Origin: Streptomyces olivaceus
GTDB taxonomy: Bacteria; Actinomycetota; Actinomycetes; Streptomycetales; Streptomycetaceae
NCBI RefSeq assembly: GCF_000721235.1
Contig: NZ_JOFH01000006.1
Span: 242,790-306,789, forward strand
Reading direction: 5' to 3'
Length of the DNA: 64,000 nucleotides
Part shown: one piece after another, positions 35,854 to 44,213 of the stretch
Position numbering within the stretch: position 1 is the stretch's first letter
Layout: every line of letters begins with the position of its first letter
Program-made: the position numbers and the translations under genes
The notes under the pieces: model-generated
Told to the model about the DNA's origin: nothing
The model's input: the letters and a program-made list of their open reading frames with translations, nothing else
Databases searched by the model: none

Positions 35854-36972
35854 ATGGAGATTCTCTGGGTCCTGATGGCCCTGGTCATGCTCGGCTTCGT
35901 GCTGCTGCAGATCTCGCGGCGGCGGCGCGGCGCGGTCGGTCTCGTCCCGCCGGGCCACCCGGACGCCGCCGACCCGGCGAACTACGGCTTCGCCCGCGAG
36001 GAGGAGCTGGACGTCCGGATGCCCGGTCCCGACCAGGACCTGCTGGACGTCCTGGACCTGGTGCAGCGCACGCAGGACTACCGGGGGGCGCAGCAGCTCC
36101 TCGCCGGCACCGAGGCGAAGGGCGAGCGGCGCTGGCAGCGCGTGCAGGCCTTCGCGGGCGCCGCGTCGCTGGAGCTGCGGCAGCGCCCCGGCGGCGTCGG
36201 GGAGGCGCCGGGCGGGCAGTGGCTGCGGGTGTGGCGGGCGGAGGCGCCCAAGGACGCGGGCGGCGCGGCGGTGCACGCCGAGTTCCTGGTGCAGCAGGCG
36301 TGGCGGACGGCGACGCCGGGCACGGACGACTTCCGGATCATCATGGAGGAGGCGAAGGCGGCCTGCGGCGAGGCGGCCCTCCTCGCGCCGGGGGACCCGG
36401 TGCCGTACATCGTCGAGCTGTCGGTGGCCCGCGGCCTCGGTTACCCGCGCGAGGAGTTCGAGCAGCTCTGGCTGAAGATCCTGGACCGCGCTCCGAACCA
36501 CATGGGCGCCCACCTGGCCGCCCTGCAGTACTGGTGCGAGAAGTGGCACGGCTCCCGCGACCTGGCGTACTCGTTCGCTGAGGCGGCGGCCGCGCGCGCC
36601 CCGCAGGGCTCGCTCCTGGCGGCGATGCCGCTCTTCGCGGTCTTCGAGCACCTGCCCGAGGTCAACCTGGTCAGCGGTTTCTACCAGAGCGAGGTCGTCA
36701 CCAAGGCCGTCCACGGCGCCCTGCACGCGGTGCACTCGGCCCGCCCGGACGACCCGATGCAGGCGCACGTGCGGCACCTTCTGATCTTCTTCCTGGTCCG
36801 CAGCGAGCGCTGGGCGGAGGCGATGAACCAGCTGACGGTCATAGACGGCCACGTGGGCGCACTGCCCTGGACCCTGTCAGCCGACCCGGCGGCGGAGTTC
36901 GCGGTCTACCGCGCGCTCGCGGTGGCGGGCTACGAGGCCAACGGCGGCAGCCCGGCGACGCTGCCGCACTGA
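35854..36972 (+). CDS. Membrane-anchored helical-repeat protein, DUF4034-like
   Basis: This 372-residue protein begins with one membrane helix (MEILWVLMALVMLGFVLLQI) followed by a cytoplasmic all-helical domain with TPR-like rhythm. The stretch HMGAHLAALQYWCEKWHGSRDLAYSF resembles DUF4034 proteins. The catalytic function is unknown. A 26-bp palindromic hairpin at 36990 separates it from the convergent msrA gene. Confidence 0.75.
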   Translation: MEILWVLMALVMLGFVLLQISRRRRGAVGLVPPGHPDAADPANYGFAREEELDVRMPGPDQDLLDVLDLVQRTQDYRGAQQLLAGTEAKGERRWQRVQAFAGAASLELRQRPGGVGEAPGGQWLRVWRAEAPKDAGGAAVHAEFLVQQAWRTATPGTDDFRIIMEEAKAACGEAALLAPGDPVPYIVELSVARGLGYPREEFEQLWLKILDRAPNHMGAHLAALQYWCEKWHGSRDLAYSFAEAAAARAPQGSLLAAMPLFAVFEHLPEVNLVSGFYQSEVVTKAVHGALHAVHSARPDDPMQAHVRHLLIFFLVRSERWAEAMNQLTVIDGHVGALPWTLSADPAAEFAVYRALAVAGYEANGGSPATLPH

Positions 36973-36989
36973 GCGCCCACCACGCACGG

Positions 36990-37015
36990 CGGGGCGGCCC
37001 GGCCGGGCCGCCCCG
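36990..37015. terminator. 26-bp perfect palindrome, bidirectional terminator
   Basis: CGGGGCGGCCCGG is followed at once by its reverse complement. It lies between two convergent genes, 17 bases after one stop codon and 18 before the other. Confidence 0.8.
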
Positions 37016-37033
37016 CGCAGGCTCCCGGTGGCC

Positions 37034-37546
37034 TCAGCCCTCGGTGCGCACGGGCAGCCGCCACCCCGGACGCGGGAAGTGGCAGGTGTATCCGTTGGGG
37101 TAGCGCTGCAGGTAGTCCTGGTGCTCGGGCTCGGCCTCCCAGAAGGGGCCGACCGGCTCCACCTCGGTGACGACCTTGCCCGGCCACAGCCCGGAGGCGT
37201 CGACGTCGGCGATGGTGTCCTCGGCGATCCGCTTCTGCTCGTCGTCCACGTAGTAGATCGCCGAGCGGTAGCTGAGGCCGATGTCGTTGCCCTGGCGGTT
37301 CTCGGTGCTCGGGTCGTGGATCTGGAAGAAGAACTCCAGGATCGCGCGGTAGTCGGTCGCCTCGGGGTCGTAGACGATCTCGATGGCCTCGGCGTGTGTG
37401 CCGTGGTTGCGGTACGTCGCGTTCGGCACGTCACCGCCGGTGTAGCCGACCCGGGTCGCGGTCACGCCCGGGAGCCGTCGGATCAGCTCCTCCATGCCCC
37501 AGAAGCATCCGCCCGCGAGCACGGCCCTCTGTGTCTGCGCAGCCAT
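37034..37546 (-). CDS. msrA: Peptide methionine sulfoxide reductase A
   Basis: This 170-residue enzyme reduces methionine-S-sulfoxide in proteins. The active-site motif GGCFWGMEE places the catalytic Cys at residue 14, and the conserved [13 protein letters not shown] and [17 protein letters not shown] are intact. No C-terminal resolving Cys pair is visible apart from [16 protein letters not shown] precedes the ATG at 37546. Confidence 0.96.
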   Translation of the reverse strand: MAAQTQRAVLAGGCFWGMEELIRRLPGVTATRVGYTGGDVPNATYRNHGTHAEAIEIVYDPEATDYRAILEFFFQIHDPSTENRQGNDIGLSYRSAIYYVDDEQKRIAEDTIADVDASGLWPGKVVTEVEPVGPFWEAEPEHQDYLQRYPNGYTCHFPRPGWRLPVRTEG

Positions 37547-37762
37547 AGCGGCCCTCCCATGTGTCTCGGCTCGATCGTGCGGGCCACCCGGCCCGCACGT
37601 CACCGGCCTCCTGCCCACGTCCGTGCAACGCGCGAAGCACCCCGACGATTCCATGCCGCCGGACGGACGTATCGGTTCTGCCTCACCCGTTTGAGCGGTA
37701 GGCGGGAACCAGCGGCGGATAGCCTGACGCGTGGGACCAGAATCGCGCCCATGGGAGTAGCC

Positions 37763-38116
37763 ATGACCACCTCCGCCGCCGGGCAACCACTCATCCCCCA
37801 GCCCCCTGCGACGGTAGCCGCACTGCGTCAGGCCGTCGGACAGATCGCACCGGTGGCGCTGCCGGCGTTCACACGAGAGCTGGACCAAGCGGCGGACCAG
37901 TCCAGGCAGGGCTCGGATCTGGCACCCTTGCAACGGTTCATCGTCCAGTGGGCAACCTACGTCTACATCCAGCGCCAGCCGGCCCTGGCGGCGGACCTGC
38001 GCGCCTGGGAGGACCGGGCCGCGACGGGTGACGCGGACCAGGCACGCCGAGCCGCTGCGGAGATCGGACGCATCCTCGACGAGGCGCACGCCGCCGTCGG
38101 CCGTCCCTCCCGGTGA
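37763..38116 (+). CDS. Small DUF6247-like protein, possible antitoxin
   Basis: This 117-residue mostly helical protein contains [23 protein letters not shown] and [26 protein letters not shown] associate this pattern with the DUF6247 family. GGGAG lies 5 bases before the ATG at 37763, better than for the ATG at 37751. Its stop overlaps the start of the next small gene by four bases (GTGA). The tight pairing with a short RelE-like protein suggests the antitoxin half of a module; that is inference. Confidence 0.6.
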   Translation: MTTSAAGQPLIPQPPATVAALRQAVGQIAPVALPAFTRELDQAADQSRQGSDLAPLQRFIVQWATYVYIQRQPALAADLRAWEDRAATGDADQARRAAAEIGRILDEAHAAVGRPSR

Positions 38117-38385
38117 TCATGGAGTGGCGGTGGGAGTACGACCCGGACCACGGGCACGTGGCAGGCGGCATCCCGGATTACGTCGTGGCGGAAGTTGAAC
38201 GCCTGGCCGATCAGCTCATCGACCTGGCCAGTACGGGCGTCGACATTAGCGATCTCGGCAACGGGCCACGCCCGGGCGGGCTACGACGGATGGACGCGGC
38301 CGGCGGCTGGTTCTACTTCCTGGTCGCGCCTCGGGATCCGCTGGTCATCGTCGTCCGTATCGTCCCGCCGTTCGACGCGCTGTAG
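38113..38385 (+). CDS. Small RelE/ParE-like protein, possible toxin
   Basis: This protein has 90 residues from GTG 38113, or 88 from ATG 38119. The order of elements, an opening WRWEYDPDH strand, a helix [16 protein letters not shown], then [23 protein letters not shown] strands, resembles the RelE/ParE fold. Typical catalytic Arg/Lys residues cannot be assigned with confidence. It overlaps the upstream gene by 4 bases. The 3' end is 11 bases from the convergent TetR gene. Confidence 0.55.
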   Translation: MIMEWRWEYDPDHGHVAGGIPDYVVAEVERLADQLIDLASTGVDISDLGNGPRPGGLRRMDAAGGWFYFLVAPRDPLVIVVRIVPPFDAL

Positions 38386-38396
38386 GCAGGCCGCGG

Positions 38397-38999
38397 TCAG
38401 TCCGTCTCGCGCAGGCCCGCTATCAGTACCCGTACCAGTTGCCGGGCGTCGTAGCGCGGGTCGGGGGTCTCCGCGCCGATGCAGAGGTTGCCGACGCCGC
38501 GCATGAGGGCGATGGGTTCCAGGTCGGTGCGGATCTCGCCGGAGGCGGTCGCGGCGGCGAGGAGGTCGGCGCAGACGGGGACGAGGCGGTCGAGGAAGTA
38601 GGCGTGGAGGGTCTCGAAGCCGGCGTTGTCGGACTGGAGGACCGCGGCGAGGCCGTGCTTGGTCACCAGGAAGTCGACGAACCGGTCGACCCAGCTCACG
38701 AGGGCGGCGTACGGGGTCGGGCTGCTCGCCAGCAGCGCCGGGCCGGCCTCGGCGCAGGCCTCCACCTGGTGCCGGTAGACGCCGATGATGAGGTCCGCCC
38801 GGGTCGGGAAGTGGCGGTAGATCGTGGCCGTTCCGACGCCGGCCTCGGCCGCGATGTCGCGCACGGGGGCCTCCACGCCCGACCTGACGAACACGGCGGC
38901 GGCCGCGTCGAGCAGGGTCTTCTCGTTGCGCCGGGCGTCCGCGCGCTTGGGCCGGGATCCGGCCTGCCCGGTCCCCGCCTCGCCGTCCTTCACCGTCAT
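38397..38999 (-). CDS. TetR-family repressor
   Basis: This 200-residue regulator has the N-terminal helix-turn-helix ARRNEKTLLDAAAAVFVRSG ... AEAGVGTATIYRHFPTRADLI. The C-terminal ligand domain resembles the group that controls oxidoreductases (VDRFVDFLVTKHGLAAVL). It diverges from the aldo/keto reductase gene, and the 181-bp gap carries two like operators at 39057-39106. It probably represses that gene and itself. Confidence 0.92.
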   Translation of the reverse strand: MTVKDGEAGTGQAGSRPKRADARRNEKTLLDAAAAVFVRSGVEAPVRDIAAEAGVGTATIYRHFPTRADLIIGVYRHQVEACAEAGPALLASSPTPYAALVSWVDRFVDFLVTKHGLAAVLQSDNAGFETLHAYFLDRLVPVCADLLAAATASGEIRTDLEPIALMRGVGNLCIGAETPDPRYDARQLVRVLIAGLRETD

Positions 39000-39056
39000 G
39001 TCCTCCCACCTGCGCCTTCGCTCGCCCGGCGTCGGTCACCCGGCTGCGCTTGATAA

Positions 39057-39106
39057 ACGGGACATCGTTCCGTATCGTCGTACGAGTAAACGGGACGCGG
39101 TTCCGC
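39057..39106. promoter_or_regulatory. Twin TetR operators
   Basis: Two copies of the imperfect palindrome ACGGGAC-N3-GTTCCG(T/C) lie at 39057-39073 and 39090-39106, each preceded by TAA. They are 33 bases apart, three helical turns, so dimers would sit on one face of the DNA. Confidence 0.75.
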
Positions 39107-39180
39107 TTGGTCTCTCATGATGCCAGAGCGTCGAGCCCGCCACCAAGTCATGCCCCCGGACTCTCCATGGAGGACACGTC

Positions 39181-40212
39181 ATGCAGTACCGCCCCTTGGG
39201 CCGCACCGGTGTGCAGGTCAGCTCGCTCGCGCTCGGCGCCATGAACTTCGGCGGCATCGGGCGCACCACCCAGGACGAGGCCACCGCCCTCGTCGACGCC
39301 GCCCTGGAGGGCGGGATCAACCTCATCGACACCGCCGACTGGTACAGCGGCGGCGAGTCGGAGGAGATGGTCGGCAAGGCGATCGCCGGGCGCCGCGACG
39401 ACATCGTGCTGGCCACGAAGGCCAACATGCCGATGGGCGACGACCCCAACCACCAGGGCTCCTCGCGCCGCTGGCTGGTCACCGAGCTGGACAACAGCCT
39501 GCGCCGCCTCGGGGTCGACCACGTCGACCTCTACCAGATCCACCGGTGGGACCCGAACACGAGCGACGAGGAGACGCTGTCCGCGCTCACCGACCTGCAG
39601 CGGGCGGGGAAGATCCGCTACTTCGGCTCCTCGACCTTCCCCGCGTACCGGATCGTCGAGGCGCAGTGGGCCGCCCGCGAGCACCGGCTGAGCCGCTACG
39701 TCACCGAGCAGCCCAGCTACTCCGTCCTCCAGCGCGGGGTCGAGAGCCACGTACTGCCCGTGGCCGAGCAGTACGGGCTCGGGGTGCTGGTGTGGAGCCC
39801 GCTGGCCTCGGGATGGCTGTCCGGCGCGGTGCGGGCGGGCCGGGAGGTCGCCACGCACCGGTCGGCGGTGCTCCCCGAGCGCTTCGACCCCGCGCTCCCC
39901 GCCAACCGGGCCCGGCTCGACGCCGTCGAGAAGCTCGCCGGGATCGCCGACGAGGCGGGGCTGACCATGATCCAGCTCGCGCTCGGCTTCGTCACCGCGC
40001 ACCCGGCCGTCACCGGCGCGCTCATCGGGCCCCGCACCCTGGACCACCTGCACTCCCAGCTCGCCGCCGCCGGCACCGTGCTCTCCGACGACGTCCTCGA
40101 CGCGATCGACGCCGTCGTCGCGCCCGGCACGGACCTCGCCGCGCACGAGAAGTTCGACGCCACGCCCGCGCTGCTCGACCCGTCGCTGCGACGCCGCCGG
40201 ACGGCGCGCTGA
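39181..40212 (+). CDS. Aldo/keto reductase
   Basis: This is a 343-residue NADPH-dependent (beta/alpha)8 reductase. The catalytic tetrad is visible: Asp and Tyr in LIDTADWYSGG, Lys in VLATKANM, His in YQIHRWDPN. The C-terminal NADP site is represented by GALIGPRTLDHL. The substrate is unknown. GGAGG precedes the ATG. It is likely induced through the divergent TetR repressor. Confidence 0.93.
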   Translation: MQYRPLGRTGVQVSSLALGAMNFGGIGRTTQDEATALVDAALEGGINLIDTADWYSGGESEEMVGKAIAGRRDDIVLATKANMPMGDDPNHQGSSRRWLVTELDNSLRRLGVDHVDLYQIHRWDPNTSDEETLSALTDLQRAGKIRYFGSSTFPAYRIVEAQWAAREHRLSRYVTEQPSYSVLQRGVESHVLPVAEQYGLGVLVWSPLASGWLSGAVRAGREVATHRSAVLPERFDPALPANRARLDAVEKLAGIADEAGLTMIQLALGFVTAHPAVTGALIGPRTLDHLHSQLAAAGTVLSDDVLDAIDAVVAPGTDLAAHEKFDATPALLDPSLRRRRTAR

Positions 40213-40232
40213 GGGGCTGTGGCGGCCCGGAG

Positions 40233-40254
40233 GGGGCGGATACGCGTCCGCCCC
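40233..40254 (+). terminator. Terminator hairpin after aldo/keto reductase
   Basis: GGGGCGGA and TCCGCCCC form an 8-bp stem with a 6-base loop 20 bases past the stop codon. Confidence 0.6.
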
Positions 40255-40295
40255 GCCCGGACGCCGCCGACTGTGGCAGTGGCGGTACGACCGGA

Positions 40296-40354
40296 GCGGG
40301 GCGGACGGACGGGACCCGGCGGGCGGGGCGGACGGACGGGACCCGGCGGGCGGG
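40296..40354. repeat. 27-bp tandem repeat between convergent genes
   Basis: A 27-base unit starting GCGGGGCGGACGGACGGGAC occurs twice without mismatch (40296-40322 and 40323-40349) with a partial third copy. It lies between the aldo/keto reductase and alcohol dehydrogenase 3' ends. Confidence 0.8.
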
Positions 40355-40375
40355 TTGGCCTTCGCGGCCGGAGGA

Positions 40376-41416
40376 TCAGATCGTCGCGGTGTCGATCACG
40401 AAGCGGTACCGCACGTCGCTGGCCAGGACGCGCTCGTAGGCCTCGTTGACCTCGGACGCGGCGATCAGCTCGATCTCGGCGCCGATGCCGTGCTCCGCGC
40501 AGAAGTCCAGCATCTCCTGGGTTTCGGCGATGCCGCCGATCATGGACCCGGCCAGGCCCTTGCCGCCGCCGAGCAGCGCGAAGAGGTTGAGCGAGATGGG
40601 CTCCTCGGGCGCTCCGACGTTCGCCAGGGTGCCGTGCGGGCGCAGCAGCCCGAGGTAGGCGGCGAAGTCGAGCGGGGCGGAGACCGTCGAGACGATCAGG
40701 TCGAAGCTGCCGGCCAGCTCCTGGAAGGTCGCCGGGTCGCTGGTGGCGTAGTAGTGGTCGGCGCCCAGCTTCAGGCCGTCGTCCTTCTTGCGCAGGGACT
40801 GCGACAGCACGGTCACCTCGGCGCCCAGGGCGTGCGCGAGCTTGACGGCCATGTGGCCGAGGCCGCCCAGGCCGACCACGGCGACCTTCTTGCCGGGGCC
40901 GGCGTTCCACCGCCGGAGCGGGGAGTACGTGGTGATGCCGGCGCACAGCAGGGGCGCGGCCTCGTCCAGGGAGATGCCCTCGGGGATGCCGAGGACGAAG
41001 TTCTCGTCCACGACGACCTTCTGCGCGTAGCCGCCGTAGGTGACCTCGCCGTCCCTGCCGACGGCGTTGTAGGTGCCGGTGTTGCCCTCGACGCAGTACT
41101 GCTCCAGGCCGGCCTTGCAGTACTCGCACTCGCGGCAGGAGTCGACCATGCAGCCGACGCCCACCCGGTCGCCGACGGCGAACCTGGTGACGCCGGGGCC
41201 GACCTCGGAGACCACGCCCGCGATCTCGTGGCCGGGGACCATCGGGAAGATGGCCTCACCCCAGCCCTCGCGGGCCTGGTGGATGTCGGAGTGGCAGATG
41301 CCGGCGAACTTGATGTCGATCAGGACGTCGTGTTCACGCACCTCGCGCCGCTCGATGGTGGTGCGCTCCAGCGGGGCCTTGGCGGCGGGGGCTGCGTACG
41401 CGGCGACAGTGGTCAT
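40376..41416 (-). CDS. Zinc NAD(P)-dependent alcohol dehydrogenase
   Basis: This is a 346-residue medium-chain dehydrogenase of the cinnamyl-alcohol/YahK branch. Catalytic zinc ligands are in GICHSDIHQ and PGHEIAG. The structural zinc site has the four cysteines in [17 protein letters not shown]. The cofactor fold is [17 protein letters not shown], followed by SQSLRKK, where Ser and Arg favour NADPH. GGAGA precedes the ATG at 41416. It diverges from an XRE-family regulator. Confidence 0.93.
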   Translation of the reverse strand: MTTVAAYAAPAAKAPLERTTIERREVREHDVLIDIKFAGICHSDIHQAREGWGEAIFPMVPGHEIAGVVSEVGPGVTRFAVGDRVGVGCMVDSCRECEYCKAGLEQYCVEGNTGTYNAVGRDGEVTYGGYAQKVVVDENFVLGIPEGISLDEAAPLLCAGITTYSPLRRWNAGPGKKVAVVGLGGLGHMAVKLAHALGAEVTVLSQSLRKKDDGLKLGADHYYATSDPATFQELAGSFDLIVSTVSAPLDFAAYLGLLRPHGTLANVGAPEEPISLNLFALLGGGKGLAGSMIGGIAETQEMLDFCAEHGIGAEIELIAASEVNEAYERVLASDVRYRFVIDTATI

Positions 41417-41584
41417 GCCGGGGTCTCCGGAATTCTCTTGGCATCGACTGGGTGATGCCTCCACCGTGCCTGCCACCTGCGGATACACCCAGACCACGGT
41501 TTTGCGTACGTCCAGCGTGCGTACCACCGACGGGGACAGGCTCCCGTGCGTACGAACGGGAATACATCCGGTGATACTGGAAGC

Positions 41585-42469
41585 ATGGATGGACAGCTTG
41601 ACCGGCGAGCCGAACTGAGCGAGTTCCTGCGCACCCGCCGGGCCCGGCTGAAGCCGGAGGACGTGGGCCTGGAGTCCTTCGGGCGGCAGCGCCGGGTGCC
41701 CGGGCTGCGGCGGGAGGAGCTGGCGCAGCTGGCCGGGGTGTCGGTGGCCTACTACACCCGCCTGGAACAGGGCAACGGCCAGAACGTGTCGGCGGAGGTC
41801 CTGGACTCGATCGCCCGGGCACTGCGGCTGACCGACGCCGAGCAGGCGCACCTGACCCACCTGGCGAAGCCGAAGCAGCAGCGCAGGCGGGCGTCGTCGG
41901 GGGCGCGGACGCAGCAGCGGCCGGTGCGGGTGGCGCTGCTCCAGCTCCTGGAGTCGATCGACACGGTGCCGGCGTACGTGACGGGCCGCCGCTCGGACAT
42001 CCTGGCCTGGAACCGGATGGCCGCGGCCCTCTTCGGCGACTGGGGCAAGCTGCCCGCCGCCGAGCGGAACTGGGCGCGGCTGGTCTTCCTGAACCCGGAC
42101 TACCGCGAGCTGTTCATCGACTGGGACCAGAAGGCCTACGACATGGTCAGCTTCCTTCGCATGGACGCGGGCCGGCGCCCGGACGACCCGCGACTGTCGG
42201 CGCTGGTCGGCGAGTTGTCGGTGAAGAGCGACGAGTTCCGGCGGCTGTGGGCCACGCACGACGTCAAGGAGAAGAGCCACGGCGTCAAGCGCATGCGGCA
42301 CCCGCTGGTCGGTGACCTGACCCTGTCCTTCGAGACGTTCCGCCTGATCGACGACGACGAACAGGCCTTCGTCACGTACCACGCCGAACCCGGCTCCCCC
42401 TCGGCGGACGCACTGCGCCTGCTGGCGAGCTGGGGCACGGACGCTGCGACGACCTCACTGCGGACGTGA
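41585..42469 (+). CDS. XRE regulator with MmyB-like ligand domain
   Basis: This 294-residue regulator has an N-terminal helix-turn-helix ([23 protein letters not shown]), then the MmyB-like domain with [32 protein letters not shown] and a C-terminal [20 protein letters not shown]. Such proteins usually control the adjacent divergent oxidoreductase, here the alcohol dehydrogenase. GATACT ends 6 bases before the ATG with no ribosome binding site, so the mRNA is probably leaderless. Confidence 0.92.
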   Translation: MDGQLDRRAELSEFLRTRRARLKPEDVGLESFGRQRRVPGLRREELAQLAGVSVAYYTRLEQGNGQNVSAEVLDSIARALRLTDAEQAHLTHLAKPKQQRRRASSGARTQQRPVRVALLQLLESIDTVPAYVTGRRSDILAWNRMAAALFGDWGKLPAAERNWARLVFLNPDYRELFIDWDQKAYDMVSFLRMDAGRRPDDPRLSALVGELSVKSDEFRRLWATHDVKEKSHGVKRMRHPLVGDLTLSFETFRLIDDDEQAFVTYHAEPGSPSADALRLLASWGTDAATTSLRT

Positions 42470-42580
42470 CGGAGCCGGCCGCGTACGCGCGGACGCGCGT
42501 CCCGGGCGACGGCACGCGGCGTGGTGGTCCAGCCGCAAGGCCGCAAGACCGCAAGGCGACGGTCTGGGGCCAGGGCCGGG

Positions 42581-43183
42581 TCAGGGCCGGGTCAGGGCCC
42601 GGTCGATCGCGCGGCGGGCGCGGGTCGCGGCCGCCCGGTCGTGCTGGAGCTGCATGGCCGCGTTCAGTGCCAGTCCGGCCGCGACGATCTCGAACAGCGC
42701 CTGGTCGACGTCGAACCCGGGCGGCAGCTCACCGCTCTCCACGGCGGCGGTCAGGTCGGCCCGCAGTTGCCCCCGCCAGCGCGACCACACCTCCGCCACC
42801 GCGTCGCGGACCCGGCCGGGGCGGCCGTCGTACTCGGTGAGCGCCGCGGTCATCAGGCAACCGCCGGGCAGCAGTGGTTCCTCCAGGTAGTCCACGGAGT
42901 TGGCGCACACCGCGCGCAGCCGCCGCAGACCCGGCGGCTCGGCCAGTGCGGGGTCGACCACCCGGTGCCAGAAGTCCACGAACGCCTTGTCCAGGGTGGA
43001 GATCTGGAGCGTCTCCTTGGTGCCGAAGTGCTTGTGCACCCCGGACTTGCTCATCTCCAGCTCTTCGGCGAGCCGGCCGATGGTGATGCCGTCCAGCCCC
43101 TCCTCGGAGGCGATCTCGGCGGCGCGGCCGAGAATCCGGCCCCTGGTGGCCTGCGCTTCGGCCGCTGAGCGTCGTGGTGACAT
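42581..43183 (-). CDS. TetR-family repressor (TetR_C_6 type)
   Basis: This 200-residue regulator has the helix-turn-helix ITIGRLAEELEMSKSGVHKHFGTKETL. The ligand domain contains LLPGGCLMTAALTEYDGRPG, a cysteine-containing loop common in this group. The start at 43183 (MSPRRSAAEAQ) drops six unlikely residues. It diverges from the MBL hydrolase gene; two 20-bp operators lie between them. The stretch just after its 3' end has short tandem GGGCCGGGTCA and CCGCAAG repeats (about 42532-42602). Confidence 0.92.
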   Translation of the reverse strand: MSPRRSAAEAQATRGRILGRAAEIASEEGLDGITIGRLAEELEMSKSGVHKHFGTKETLQISTLDKAFVDFWHRVVDPALAEPPGLRRLRAVCANSVDYLEEPLLPGGCLMTAALTEYDGRPGRVRDAVAEVWSRWRGQLRADLTAAVESGELPPGFDVDQALFEIVAAGLALNAAMQLQHDRAAATRARRAIDRALTRP

Positions 43184-43193
43184 CCGGCAAGGA

Positions 43194-43239
43194 TAGCGCA
43201 CGAGCGTTCGCTATTGATTTAGCGAACGCCCGTACGCTA
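43194..43239. promoter_or_regulatory. Twin 20-bp TetR operators
   Basis: Two near-palindromes at 43194-43213 and 43220-43239 share the pattern TAGCGNACGNNCGTNCGCTA. Their centres are 26 bases apart, in the 96-bp gap between the TetR gene and the MBL gene. They are almost certainly the binding sites of the adjacent TetR protein. Confidence 0.85.
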
Positions 43240-43279
43240 ATGTCCGGAAGCTCCACCGGAACGAACGAAGGGGTGCGAG

Positions 43280-44062
43280 ATGCGGGTGCGACGACTGGGC
43301 TGGGCCGGGCTGGAGATCGAGGCGGGCGGGGAGCGCATGGTGATCGACTACGTGCGGGACCTCTCCCCGCTGTTCACGGGGTGGAAGCCCGGCGAAGGGC
43401 TGGCAGTGGCGAGTGGGGAGGCCCGCGCCGCGCTCGTCACCCACCTGCACCGGGACCACACCGACGCGTCCGCGCTCGCCTCCGCGCTGGCGCCGGGGGC
43501 ACCGGTGCTGCGCCCGGCGCCCGGCCACGGCGACGACGTGGACAACGTGACGACGCTGGCGGCCGAGCGCGAGCTTGTGCTGCACCGGCTGGCCGTCGAG
43601 GTCGTGGACGTGTGGTCCACGTGCGACGTCGGGCCGTTCCGCGTCACGGCGGTCCCCTCCGTCGACGGGCTGGGCGACCCGCAGGTGAACTGGGTGGTGC
43701 GGGCCGACGGGCAGCGGATCTTCCACGGGGGCGACACCATGTTCCACGGCTACTGGTGGCTCGTCGCGCGGCGCTTCAGCCCGTTCGACGCGGTGTTCCT
43801 GCCCGCCAACGGCGCGGTGGTCGACGCGCCGCACCTGCGGCCGCCGAGTCCGCTGCCCGCCGCGCTGGACCCGCGGCAGGCCGCCGCGGCCGCGGAGATC
43901 CTCGACGCCCGCTACGCGGTGCCGATCCACTACGAGCCGGAGCAGCCGGACAAGATCGCGGGCTACGTCGAAGTCGCCGACCCGGAGACCGAGTTCCGCA
44001 CGCACGCCGGGCGCCGCGCCCACGTGATGGCCGTCGGGGAATGGCTGGACCTGGCCACTTGA
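43280..44062 (+). CDS. MBL-fold metallo-hydrolase
   Basis: This 260-residue metallo-beta-lactamase-fold protein related to UlaG-like lactonases has a metal motif HLHRDHTDA (HxHxDH), a later Asp in FHGGDTMFHG and His in PIHYEPEQPDK. The substrate is unknown. GAAGGGG precedes the ATG. Control by the divergent TetR repressor is likely. A strong terminator follows. Confidence 0.88.
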   Translation: MRVRRLGWAGLEIEAGGERMVIDYVRDLSPLFTGWKPGEGLAVASGEARAALVTHLHRDHTDASALASALAPGAPVLRPAPGHGDDVDNVTTLAAERELVLHRLAVEVVDVWSTCDVGPFRVTAVPSVDGLGDPQVNWVVRADGQRIFHGGDTMFHGYWWLVARRFSPFDAVFLPANGAVVDAPHLRPPSPLPAALDPRQAAAAAEILDARYAVPIHYEPEQPDKIAGYVEVADPETEFRTHAGRRAHVMAVGEWLDLAT

Positions 44063-44143
44063 GGGGAGACCGGCCGCCCGGCCGGCCCCGGGGAAGCAGC
44101 ACGCCGGCTGACACCCCGTCAACGTCTCGGCGCCGGACACGAG

Positions 44144-44182
44144 ACAGCGCCTGCCGCCCCGGTGCGGGGCGGCAGGCGCTGT
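44144..44182. terminator. 18-bp perfect stem, bidirectional terminator
   Basis: An 18-bp perfect stem with a 3-base loop (left arm ACAGCGCCTGCCGCCCCG) stands between the convergent MBL and L,D-transpeptidase genes. Confidence 0.9.
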
Positions 44183-44213
44183 GCGGACGGCGTCCGGAGC
44201 GGGGGCGGGGCCG

